Assembly: GCA_041671545.1 (NCBI GenBank) | Contig: JBAZBI010000001.1 | Span: forward strand, 310,001-374,000 | Reading direction: 5' to 3' | DNA length: 64,000 bases | Source: UBA1563 sp041671545 | GTDB lineage: Bacteria > Bacteroidota > Ignavibacteria > Ignavibacteriales > Ignavibacteriaceae | Part shown: positions 53,438 through 61,561 of the stretch, in pieces | Numbering within the stretch: position 1 is the first letter of the stretch | Layout of the letters: every line of letters starts with the position of its first letter | The notes under the pieces: generated by a model | Seen by the model: only the letters and a program-made list of their open reading frames with translations | Database searches by the model: none | Told to the model about the DNA's origin: nothing | Position numbers and translations under genes: made by a program

Positions 53438-54681
53438 TTTTTTGCCCCTTTGATTGTATATTTAGTAGGCTGTGCAGTACCTGTTCCCGGTAAACTTATA
53501 ACCGGAAAATTCAAAACGAAAAATCTGTAGAGAAGAATTAAGATTGCAACAAATCCAACCGTAACAGATATTTCTCCAAACGATGGGAAGTAGGATTCCG
53601 TTGCGTACGGAGGCGTATATGCAACTACAAAATTATTAATTCGATTTAAGAGAACCCCGAATACTACCAACGCCGAGGCGATAAAGAGAAAGAGAGGCGA
53701 TTTTAAAACTTTCGGCGATAAAAACATTCTTAGCGGAATGATCACTCCGAATAAAAGTTCTATGGTAAACATTACACTTTCTGTATTGAATTCTTTCAAG
53801 TAAACAAAAGTTTCTCTTATAAACATATCTCCAAGTTTGAAAGCAAGATAAACACCAAGAAGCGGTGCGATCATCGAACCTAATCTTGATAGTACATGCA
53901 TCTCCGGTTTTAATCCGAGAGAACGAGAAGCCAAAAGGGATTCAAAAATTACCATCGGAAATCCAACGCTAATGGCGGAGATTAAAAACAATAATGGAAG
54001 AATAGGAGTTTGCCACAGTGGATGCATTTTAGGCCCGGCAATCACCATCAAAGTTCCAAGAGAAGATTGATGAAGTGTTGAAAGAACAACTCCTGCAATT
54101 ATAAAAATGAACATCGTTTTTGAAAGACCGGTATCGATCAGTCTTAATAGTTTATCTACAATTTTATTTAAACCGGAAAGGAATCCCGGGAGACGAACTT
54201 TGCCAATAAATCTTTCTGTAATTACCGGAAGAAATTCGATGTAAAGAACCGTAAGATAGATCATAACACAAATACCAACTTCAAATAAAGCTGAACTTCC
54301 ATTCCACATAATTAGTGGATGCCATATGAAGTACCATCTTCCGATATCAACGAATACTCCCATTGCAACAAAAGTATATCCGAGCATCGCTGTTAACAAT
54401 GCAGGACGAACGATTGCGTGATATTCTTCTCGATGCATCACATGCCCAAGAGCGGCGGCTGTAAAACCACCTGCTGCAAGAGCTACGCCGGCTGCAACAT
54501 CAACACCAATCCACAATCCCCATGGATATTGGTTACTTAGATTTGTAACGGCACCAAGTCCAAAGAAAAATCTACCCAATAGAAAGATGAGACCGTTTGC
54601 CGCAATTATCATTAAAACGATAACTCCGGGAGTAAAATATTTATGTTTTACCGGAACGGGATTTACTGCGTCATGACTCAT
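53434..54681 (-). CDS. NrfD/HybB-type membrane subunit
   Basis: The 415 residues have about ten transmembrane helices with NrfD/PsrC features: FGLGAVTNLSNQYPWGLWIGVDVAAGVALAAGGFTAA in helices 1-2, and ENFWHPLVMWN-like YFIWHPLIMWN. The family binds quinone and passes electrons or protons without haem of its own. It overlaps the Tat ferredoxin gene upstream (ATGA) and the 13-haem cytochrome gene downstream, so the three form one complex. It is paralogous to the NrfD at 57879-59075. Confidence 0.93.
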   Translation of the reverse strand: MSHDAVNPVPVKHKYFTPGVIVLMIIAANGLIFLLGRFFFGLGAVTNLSNQYPWGLWIGVDVAAGVALAAGGFTAAALGHVMHREEYHAIVRPALLTAMLGYTFVAMGVFVDIGRWYFIWHPLIMWNGSSALFEVGICVMIYLTVLYIEFLPVITERFIGKVRLPGFLSGLNKIVDKLLRLIDTGLSKTMFIFIIAGVVLSTLHQSSLGTLMVIAGPKMHPLWQTPILPLLFLISAISVGFPMVIFESLLASRSLGLKPEMHVLSRLGSMIAPLLGVYLAFKLGDMFIRETFVYLKEFNTESVMFTIELLFGVIIPLRMFLSPKVLKSPLFLFIASALVVFGVLLNRINNFVVAYTPPYATESYFPSFGEISVTVGFVAILILLYRFFVLNFPVISLPGTGTAQPTKYTIKGAKK

Positions 54682-55583
54682 AATTTTTCCTCCTCTTCCA
54701 TTTCCTTGCGGTGTTTAGAAATCCACATAATTCCACCAAGCAAAGCATACAAAGAAACTGGAGGAACAAAATATGCGAATATTCCATGTTGAATTGATTC
54801 GGAGACACCGGGAGCTGGATTGGTTCCGAGTTTCGGAAAATCAAGGTCCATGAAATCTTTGTTTGAAAGATACATCCACGCTGTTCCACCAACTTCATGT
54901 TCACCAAAAATGTGGTTAAAATATTTATCGGGATTTCTTTTAATTCGTTCGCGGGCAAGTTTCACAAGTTCAGTCCTTGGTCCATATGTTAACGCTTCAA
55001 CCGGACAGATTCCGACACAAGCCGGCAGCTTTCCTTCTTTTGTTCTGTTGAAACAAAAGTCACATTTCATAATCATTGGATTGATCGCTTTGTCATATTC
55101 AAATGCTGGAACCTGGAATGGACAAGCAGCCATACAATAACGACATCCAATACATTTGTCGGTATCCCAAATTACGGATCCATTCTCCTCTTTTGAGAAC
55201 GCTCCGACAATGCAGGCAGAAACGCACGCCGGGTGATCACAGTGCATACATTGCACTTTTACATCAATCGGTAGATTAGAATTATTTTCGGAAGGATATT
55301 CATTAACAACAGTTAAAGCTTTTGTGTCAGGTCTTCTTTTTTCAGTGAAAACACTTCTGTCTTCATACGAATGAAGTTCACCCGCAGGCAAATCATGAGC
55401 TGATTTACAAGCCCATTCACAATTTCGGCAGCCGACACAAACGGTTGTATCGACCAAAACACCCATTCTATCTTCAGACAGAATATTTTTTGGTGCAGCT
55501 TTAGATGAACTCGAAAGTCCTGCGACTCCCGCTCCAATTACTGCTGTGGTTTTAAGGAAATCACGGCGGCTTTTGCCAGACAT
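54678..55583 (-). CDS. Tat-exported four-cluster ferredoxin subunit (HybA/DmsB-like)
   Basis: The 301 residues have a twin-arginine signal (SRRDFLK at residues ~5-11). Sixteen cysteines in four groups (CVGCRNCEWACK; CMHCDHPACVSAC; CIGCRYCMAACP; CDFC...CVGIC) should bind four [4Fe-4S] clusters. A C-terminal membrane helix lies at ~265-285. It would face the periplasm, next to the 13-haem cytochrome and NrfD. It is the first gene of the minus arm of the divergent redox locus. No catalytic molybdoenzyme is present. Confidence 0.92.
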   Translation of the reverse strand: MSGKSRRDFLKTTAVIGAGVAGLSSSSKAAPKNILSEDRMGVLVDTTVCVGCRNCEWACKSAHDLPAGELHSYEDRSVFTEKRRPDTKALTVVNEYPSENNSNLPIDVKVQCMHCDHPACVSACIVGAFSKEENGSVIWDTDKCIGCRYCMAACPFQVPAFEYDKAINPMIMKCDFCFNRTKEGKLPACVGICPVEALTYGPRTELVKLARERIKRNPDKYFNHIFGEHEVGGTAWMYLSNKDFMDLDFPKLGTNPAPGVSESIQHGIFAYFVPPVSLYALLGGIMWISKHRKEMEEEEKL

Positions 55584-56137
55584 ATTATATTCCTTTCAAG
55601 ATGTAGATTAAAATTTTCAATGAGACAAAAAATCAATTGCTATTTTAAATACAATATTATGCCATGCGTTAAAAGGAGATCAAGGAGAAAGAAATCTCGA
55701 TAATTTACGATTTCATATACAGTTATAGTCGTAAAATTAATTCCTTCGATTTGCCTACTCGTCGAAAATTCCCAATAGTGGAAAATAATTCATCATTTTT
55801 TAAGGAAAGAGAATAAATAATGGAATTCAATTCTTCTAAATTCGGCATAGTTGGCGAATACGAATTAATGCCGATCAAATCAGTTTGACGATTATCAATT
55901 AAAAACTTGTCGTTAATACTGAGTTAGCATGGATTTTTTCTGATGATATTTTCAACACCTTGTTGATGAGATTACTTACACTTTTTAATTACTCCGCCGT
56001 ATAACAATTCCACAAACTTTCTGTAACTCCTTGTTTTTCAATAGGATATGAAACTGATCAAAATCCTTACACTTCTGGTATGTTAATTGTCCTTAAATAA
56101 CCACAACAAACAAATTAAACATCAAAAGGAAATGATC
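55584..56137. other. Divergent regulatory gap between the two redox operons
   Basis: This 554-nt gene-free, AT-rich stretch separates the two arms. It contains a sigma-54-like site toward the plus arm (56076-56090). On the minus side, TGGCAT-AATA-TTGTA near 55668-55654 resembles a -24/-12 site but is one base too short. I saw no palindromic operator of note and no gene. Confidence 0.5.
56076..56090 (+). promoter_or_regulatory. Candidate sigma-54 promoter of the plus redox operon
   Basis: TGGTATGTTAATTGT fits TGGYAYGNNNNTTGC with exact -24/-12 spacing; only the -12 C is replaced by T. It lies about 45 nt before the first gene of an operon that encodes an NtrC activator. A C-to-T change at -12 weakens the case. 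Confidence 0.4.
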
Positions 56138-56386
56138 ATGATTACGTTTTTGTTAATACTTATTTTAGTTTTTGTGGGAGTTGATTTACTTGTCCGCCTC
56201 GTTATTGATCCGTTAGCCTCCGAATCTGCAAAGAAAAACAAAGTCCAAAAATCGTACGTGTCTAGATTTGACCCGACTATCAGTCTTGCAAGTGAAACAA
56301 TGTTTGATGGTGGAAAACCACACAAGGAAGAAGAATCGGATAAAGCTGTTGGTAGCGAAATAAAAGATTCAAATCCTCAGAAATAA
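56138..56386 (+). CDS. Small single-span membrane protein with TMFDGG motif
   Basis: I use the ATG at 56138, with AGGA 8 nt upstream, giving 82 residues. An N-terminal helix (MITFLLILILVFVGVDLLVRL) resembles the N-terminal anchors of the GcvH-like protein that follows and of the membrane-anchored response regulator in the other arm. The cytoplasmic part ends in a charged tail and carries TMFDGG (54-59), which recurs in two other proteins of this operon. Function unknown; it is the first gene of the plus arm. Confidence 0.72.
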   Translation: MITFLLILILVFVGVDLLVRLVIDPLASESAKKNKVQKSYVSRFDPTISLASETMFDGGKPHKEEESDKAVGSEIKDSNPQK

Positions 56387-56427
56387 TACGTTACATAAAC
56401 ATTGTTTCACTTTTAAAGGTTAATGAC

Positions 56428-57099
56428 ATGGTTGCAATTTTTGTTCTGGCAGCATTTCTGCTTTTCATTGCAGTTGATCTGATCGTATTAAAATTTCAGG
56501 GGAAATATCATCCGGCATTCGAACCGGCATATCGGCAAGTTGATTTATCAATATTTGATCGGAACAGTTTTACAATTCCATCGAATATCTATTTTTCAAA
56601 GGGACACACCTGGCTTCAAAAAACTAAAGATGGATTATTTAATGTCGGGATTGATGCCTTCGCAAATATGGCATTGGGGAAACTATCGATTATAAAATGT
56701 GCCGCGGAAGGTGAATCTCTTCATCGCGGAGAAGTAGTATTTGAAGGAACATATGGAAATAGAAAAGTAAAATTTCTGTCTCCGGTTAGCGGGGAAGTAA
56801 AATTTGTCAATAGAAATATTGTTGGTAAAACCATCTCCGATCCCTACAAAGAATGGGGAGTACGAATACTTCCAAAAGACTTTTCTGAAAATTCCAAAGA
56901 TTTATTTTCAGGAAAGAAAGCATCAATTTGGATGACTAATGAATTTTCCAAACTAAAAAATTTCCTCGAAAATGATCTGTTTGGAACTGCGGCTGTAGGA
57001 ACAACGATGTATGATGGGGGTAGTTTATCCAAAGATGCCTTTACCACACTTTCAGATAAAAGTTTATCTGATTTTGAAAAAGAATTTCTCTCACTATAA
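56428..57099 (+). CDS. Membrane-anchored GcvH-like protein without lipoyl lysine
   Basis: The 223 residues have one N-terminal helix (~2-20) and a GcvH-like domain at ~50-155, with GHTWLQKTKDGLFNVGIDAFANMALGK and FLSPVSGEVKFVN. The usual lipoyl-lysine position is N111. A C-terminal extension carries TMYDGG (193-198). The fold is that of the glycine-cleavage H protein, but no gcvP/T is nearby and the modification site is lost. It lies between the small TMFDGG protein and a ferredoxin gene and may be a structural or sensory subunit of the redox complex (inference). Confidence 0.82.
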   Translation: MVAIFVLAAFLLFIAVDLIVLKFQGKYHPAFEPAYRQVDLSIFDRNSFTIPSNIYFSKGHTWLQKTKDGLFNVGIDAFANMALGKLSIIKCAAEGESLHRGEVVFEGTYGNRKVKFLSPVSGEVKFVNRNIVGKTISDPYKEWGVRILPKDFSENSKDLFSGKKASIWMTNEFSKLKNFLENDLFGTAAVGTTMYDGGSLSKDAFTTLSDKSLSDFEKEFLSL

Positions 57100-57112
57100 T
57101 CCGGATGAAAAA

Positions 57113-57889
57113 ATGTTAACTGAAAAAGGAATACTCTTTGATGAAACACTCTGTATGGGATGCGGTTCCTGTTATAAAGCGTGCAAGGAGAAAAATAATT
57201 TACCCGCAACAAACACAGATTTTTTAAAAGATCATCTTTCAAATAATACATTTACAACAGTTGAGCAGTATGGCAAAAAATTCGCACGAAAACTTTGTAT
57301 GCATTGCAATGAACCATCATGTGTATCGGTTTGCCTGGTTGGTGCGTTTTCTAAAAGCTCAACCGGTGCCGTACTTTATGACGCGGACAAATGCATCGGT
57401 TGTCGTTACTGCATGCAGGCATGTCCACATAAAATTCCAAGATATGAATGGGCAACAACTAAACCGCGTGTTCGTAAATGTACGTTATGTGACGACAGAA
57501 TTAAAAACGGTCAATTAACTGCTTGTGCTGAAGTGTGTCCAACCGAAGCAACATTGTGCGGAGATATGGAAGAACTCGTGTCTATAGCAAAAAAGAGATT
57601 GAGTGAACATCCTGAGAAGTATTATCAGAAAATATATGGACTCAAAGAAGCAGGTGGCGGTCATGTTATTGTTATTGCATCTGTACCGTTTGAACAGTTA
57701 GGCTATACGCCATTGCTGCCCAAAGAACCAATGCCGGAATTTACGATGAGAGCTATGGAAAAGATTCCACCTGTTGTAGCGGTTGGAGGAGTATTCTTAT
57801 CCGGGATGTATTGGCTTACAAAAAGAAAAAATCATCTTGCTATTGAAGAAAAAAATCGTGAAAAGGAAATGAAGAATCATGAAGGCTAA
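57113..57889 (+). CDS. Four-cluster ferredoxin subunit without Tat signal
   Basis: I use ATG 57113, just after the GcvH-like stop, giving 258 residues. It has four cysteine groups (CMGCGSCYKAC; CMHCNEPSCVSVC; CIGCRYCMQAC; CTLC...CAEVC) and a C-terminal membrane helix (~218-238). An earlier in-frame ATG would overlap the GcvH-like gene without adding conserved sequence. In contrast to the paralogue in the minus arm there is no RR signal, so it should sit on the cytoplasmic face. It overlaps the NrfD gene by 11 nt. Confidence 0.9.
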   Translation: MLTEKGILFDETLCMGCGSCYKACKEKNNLPATNTDFLKDHLSNNTFTTVEQYGKKFARKLCMHCNEPSCVSVCLVGAFSKSSTGAVLYDADKCIGCRYCMQACPHKIPRYEWATTKPRVRKCTLCDDRIKNGQLTACAEVCPTEATLCGDMEELVSIAKKRLSEHPEKYYQKIYGLKEAGGGHVIVIASVPFEQLGYTPLLPKEPMPEFTMRAMEKIPPVVAVGGVFLSGMYWLTKRKNHLAIEEKNREKEMKNHEG

Positions 57890-59075
57890 CGAAATTTTAA
57901 AACCTACATTTTGGAAAGTTGTTTCTGTAATTATTGTGACCGCAGGTTTGTTTTCAACTTATCTAAGATTTTCTCGTGGACTGGGAGCCACAACTAATCT
58001 CTATGATACAGCTCCATGGGGTTTGTGGATCGGTTTCGATTTTCTCGGCGTCGGTCTTGCCGCTGCCGGATTTACAATTGCCGCAACGGTTCACATCTTT
58101 AACATTCATAAATATGAACCGCTGGTGAGACCGGCGATCCTAACGGCTTTTATTGGTTATTCTCTCGTAGTTTGTCTTCTTGTTGTTGATCTCGGAAGAC
58201 CTGAAAATTTCTGGCATCCGTTGGTGATGTGGAATATTCATTCCGTTATGTTTGAGATTACCTGGTGCATAATCTGTTACACAACTGTTTTAACTTTAGA
58301 ATTCGCTCCGGTAGTTTTGGAAAAATTCAAACTCAAAGCTCCAATAAGAATTCTAAAGAAGATCTCAATTCCCATCGTAATTGCCGGAGTTCAGTTCTCT
58401 ACACTTCATCAATCTTCTTTCGGATCGCTTTATCTGATTGTTCCAGGAAGGTTACATCCGTTGTGGTATTCTTCATTACTGCCGGTTCACTTTTTTATTT
58501 CTTGTTTAGCCGCCGGTTTATCAATGATAATCTTTGAATCCTACCAAACCACAAGAGCATTTACAAAGGAACAGGGTTTTAAGCATACGGGATTGAAGAT
58601 GGATATTTTATCGGGAGCTGCGTTTGTAGTTCTTATAGTTTTAATTATCGGCTTTCATTTAAAAATTTATGATTTTATTGGTACCGGAAAACTGGATTAC
58701 TTAACAATCCTTTCAACAGAAACATATCTTTTTTATTTGGAAATAATCGTTGGGACAATTATTCCTATCTGCTTACTCAGTCAAAAGAAATTTAGAGATG
58801 ATAAAAAATGGCTTTATATCAGTTCGATCTCAGTAATTTCCGGATTGATATTGAACCGACTAAATGTAAGTGTCACCGGTTTGGCGGCATCCTCCGGTGT
58901 AAACTACTTCCCTTCTTTTGATGAAATAAGTATAACGCTGATGCTTGTTGTACTTGCGGTTTTCGCTTTCCGGTTAGTAGTAAAAAACTTTCCGGTTTTT
59001 ATCGACGAAGAAGAGAACGACGAACCGTTGCAAGAAAAAAGTAAACAACGAAACAAAATAATATTAAGTGAATGA
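57879..59075 (+). CDS. NrfD-type membrane subunit, second copy
   Basis: The 398 residues have about ten helices with the same signatures as the first copy: RFSRGLGATTNLYDTAPWGLWIGFDFLG and ENFWHPLVMWNIHS. It should pair with the ferredoxin encoded 11 nt inside its start and link it to quinone. No multihaem cytochrome follows in this arm. Instead the next gene encodes a Cys-motif GcvH-like protein, so the electron partner differs from that of the minus arm. Confidence 0.92.
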   Translation: MKANEILKPTFWKVVSVIIVTAGLFSTYLRFSRGLGATTNLYDTAPWGLWIGFDFLGVGLAAAGFTIAATVHIFNIHKYEPLVRPAILTAFIGYSLVVCLLVVDLGRPENFWHPLVMWNIHSVMFEITWCIICYTTVLTLEFAPVVLEKFKLKAPIRILKKISIPIVIAGVQFSTLHQSSFGSLYLIVPGRLHPLWYSSLLPVHFFISCLAAGLSMIIFESYQTTRAFTKEQGFKHTGLKMDILSGAAFVVLIVLIIGFHLKIYDFIGTGKLDYLTILSTETYLFYLEIIVGTIIPICLLSQKKFRDDKKWLYISSISVISGLILNRLNVSVTGLAASSGVNYFPSFDEISITLMLVVLAVFAFRLVVKNFPVFIDEEENDEPLQEKSKQRNKIILSE

Positions 59076-59076
59076 A

Positions 59077-59796
59077 ATGAATAATCGTAATGGATATCCA
59101 AGCAACAGCTACGAAACCCTAAAGTGCATCTGGATGGCATCGCAAGTAGTTGAATATAAATTATGCGACAATAAATTTGACTGCGACAACTGTCCATTTG
59201 ATAAAGTCATTGGAAATATTTCAGATGAAAAAGGGACTCATTTTACTGAAGGAACTACTATTCCCAAAATTATTCATAACAAATTGCACGGTATTAAATA
59301 TGACAACAGGATCATCTACTTGAAAAACAGTCTTGTGGCAAAAGAAATTTTTCAAAACACTTTTTACCTTGGAATTAATCCAATCTTAACCTGTTTCCTT
59401 GATTCAGTGAATACCGTGATGCATTACGAACGAGGCAAAACTATCCTGACAGGTGAGGATATAATTCGTGTTTTTGGTGCATGGGGAACGGTAAGTCTCT
59501 CTGCTCCAATGAATTTATCCATTTATGATAAAGTTAACGATCCTCCGGACGATTCTTTGAATAGTAAATGGTTTGCAGTAATTGGAGCTTCGCAGCGTGA
59601 TGTTTCAAATGGAATTTTATGCGAAGAAAAATGGAGCGAAATGCATCAAAGGGCATTGGGCATTATAGAAGGAATTAAATCATGTTATCCCAAAGTCGGA
59701 GACACGATGCATGACGGCGGGGTTCAAATCAAATCCCTTGATCAACTTGTCGGTAAAAAAAGATATATCAATATTCTAAATTCCCTTATTACATAA
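59077..59796 (+). CDS. Cys-motif GcvH-like protein
   Basis: The 239 residues start at ATG 59077, or at GTG 59068 overlapping the NrfD stop. The N-terminus has CIWMASQVVEYKLCDNKFDC and then CPFD, a C-X13-C-X5-C-X2-C pattern that could bind a metal or Fe-S centre. A divergent GcvH-like region follows (~85-190: IYLKNSLVAKEIFQNTFYLGI; VSLSAPMNLSIYDKVNDPP), also without a lipoyl lysine. TMHDGG occurs at ~210-215. I know this Cys motif from H-protein-like proteins of anaerobes, but no function is established. Confidence 0.72.
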   Translation: MNNRNGYPSNSYETLKCIWMASQVVEYKLCDNKFDCDNCPFDKVIGNISDEKGTHFTEGTTIPKIIHNKLHGIKYDNRIIYLKNSLVAKEIFQNTFYLGINPILTCFLDSVNTVMHYERGKTILTGEDIIRVFGAWGTVSLSAPMNLSIYDKVNDPPDDSLNSKWFAVIGASQRDVSNGILCEEKWSEMHQRALGIIEGIKSCYPKVGDTMHDGGVQIKSLDQLVGKKRYINILNSLIT

Positions 59797-59958
59797 TGTA
59801 CCTAACTTTGCAGTTTCCTTCATTTCGTTTTAACAATATTTTGTAAAAGTTCAGTACAAATTGATAATCAATTTGCGCGCGCCTGGAGATTATGTGTCGA
59901 ATAGATTGTAATTAGAAAAAGTAATGTCTAATTTTACAACACCCGTTAAGGGGATTTT

Positions 59959-61542
59959 ATGAAAACAAAAGTTCTAAATAAATTAAGTGTCCGGCTGATA
60001 ATCTCAATCTCTTGTATTTTGTTCAGCATTCTTTCGGTTTATACTTATTTTATAATTAATAATCTCGATAACTATTTAACAGAAACAAGATTCCAGAACG
60101 CCTACAACATCAGCGATCTGATAAAAAAATCTACGCGCTATAGCATGCTTTTAAACAGGCGCGAAGATGTTCATCAAATAATTAAAACCTTAAGTTCTGA
60201 AAGCGGTGTAGAAGAAATCCGCATCTACAACAAGCAAGGTTTAATAATCTTTTCAACAAATCCTTCCGAGATTTTAAAAAAAGTAAATGTCAATGCTGAA
60301 GCTTGTATTGTTTGCCACAACAGCACTGTCCCGCTGCAAAGTTTAACCCGACAAAACAAAATCCGCATTTATAAAAATTTTGAGAACAAACGGGTACTGG
60401 GACTTATCAACCCGATCCAAAATGAGCCGGACTGTTCGAGTGGTGATTGCCACGCCCACTCTCCGAACGTTCGCATTCTCGGCGTGCTTGACGTTGTTGT
60501 ATCGCTTGAAGACCTTGATTCTATTATTCAGAACAGCACAAGAGAAGTAATTATAACAGCTGTTCTGATCATTGTAGTAATTTCATTTTTTTCAGGATTG
60601 TTCATTACCATTTTAGTTAACAAGCCAATCAAAAAATTATCAAAGGGAATTGAGGAAGTTGGGAACGGGAATTTGGAGTATAAAATCGAAGTGAATTCTA
60701 AAAATGAACTGGGGCAAATGGCGCGAAGATTTAATGAAATGTCAACTAAACTTGATGAAGCTTATAAGGAAATTAAAAATTGGTCGGAGACGTTGAATGA
60801 TAAAGTAAACGAAAAAACCGACGAGCTAAAAAACATATACAACCAGGTAAATCAAATTGAAAAACTCGCTTCACTCGGAAAATTGTCAGCCACCGTCGCA
60901 CATGAGTTGAACAATCCGCTCGCCGGAATTTTAACATACAGTAAGTTGATCGCAAAGAAATTACAAGCATCACAAAAAGATTCAGAACATGCAAAAATTA
61001 TTGAATACCTCGAATTAATTTCACACGAATCTGCCCGGTGCGGAAAAATTGTTAAGGACTTACTCATCTTTTCTCATGGTGAGCGTGATGAATTTGCACA
61101 GGAAGATTTGCTGAAAATAATCGACAAAAGTGTTACGGTTATCCGGCATCATCTAGAGATGAATGGGATAATTTTAGTAAAAGAATATGAAGAAATACCG
61201 AGAGAAATATATTGTAACGCACACAAAATTCAGCAGGCGCTAATGTCGCTTCTGATCAATTCAATTGAAGCAATGCCTCATGGCGGTAAAATAATAATTA
61301 AAATAGCCAGCGATAAAAACAACATCGTAATTAGAATAATCGATGAAGGAACCGGCATCTCAGAAAAAGATTTGCCAAATATTTTCGAACCGTTTTACTC
61401 CACTAAAGAAGCTTCGAACGGTACCGGACTTGGGCTTGCAGTAGTTTATGGAATTGTTACAAATCATAAAGGACATGTTGAAGTTGAAAAAACTTCAATA
61501 CAAGGAACCACGTTTAAAGTAGTGTTACCTCAAAATGAATAA
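59959..61542 (+). CDS. Haem-motif sensor histidine kinase, second copy
   Basis: The 527 residues have TM1 at ~11-33 and a sensor domain with CIVCH (116-120) and CSSGDCH (159-165). TM2 is at ~196-219, then HAMP, a coiled coil, HisKA (AHELNNPLAGILTYS) and HATPase (DEGTGISEKDL; NGTGLGLAV). The sensor is clearly paralogous to that of the minus-arm kinase, including the conserved lead-in to each motif, but the zinc-ribbon insertion is absent. It is 19 nt upstream of an NtrC-type regulator, its likely partner. It probably monitors periplasmic redox state or a haem ligand. Confidence 0.9.
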   Translation: MKTKVLNKLSVRLIISISCILFSILSVYTYFIINNLDNYLTETRFQNAYNISDLIKKSTRYSMLLNRREDVHQIIKTLSSESGVEEIRIYNKQGLIIFSTNPSEILKKVNVNAEACIVCHNSTVPLQSLTRQNKIRIYKNFENKRVLGLINPIQNEPDCSSGDCHAHSPNVRILGVLDVVVSLEDLDSIIQNSTREVIITAVLIIVVISFFSGLFITILVNKPIKKLSKGIEEVGNGNLEYKIEVNSKNELGQMARRFNEMSTKLDEAYKEIKNWSETLNDKVNEKTDELKNIYNQVNQIEKLASLGKLSATVAHELNNPLAGILTYSKLIAKKLQASQKDSEHAKIIEYLELISHESARCGKIVKDLLIFSHGERDEFAQEDLLKIIDKSVTVIRHHLEMNGIILVKEYEEIPREIYCNAHKIQQALMSLLINSIEAMPHGGKIIIKIASDKNNIVIRIIDEGTGISEKDLPNIFEPFYSTKEASNGTGLGLAVVYGIVTNHKGHVEVEKTSIQGTTFKVVLPQNE

Positions 61543-61561
61543 CTGACTAAAAGGAAGTTTT

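Noticed and set aside
55654..55668. Second sigma-54 promoter toward the minus redox operon
   Set aside because: TGGCAT-AATA-TTGTA has one base too few between the -24 and -12 parts; sigma-54 tolerates this poorly.
48365..57099. Glycine cleavage H protein (gcvH) function
   Set aside because: The lipoyl lysine is replaced in each copy, the domains are fused or membrane-anchored, and no gcvP or gcvT is nearby.
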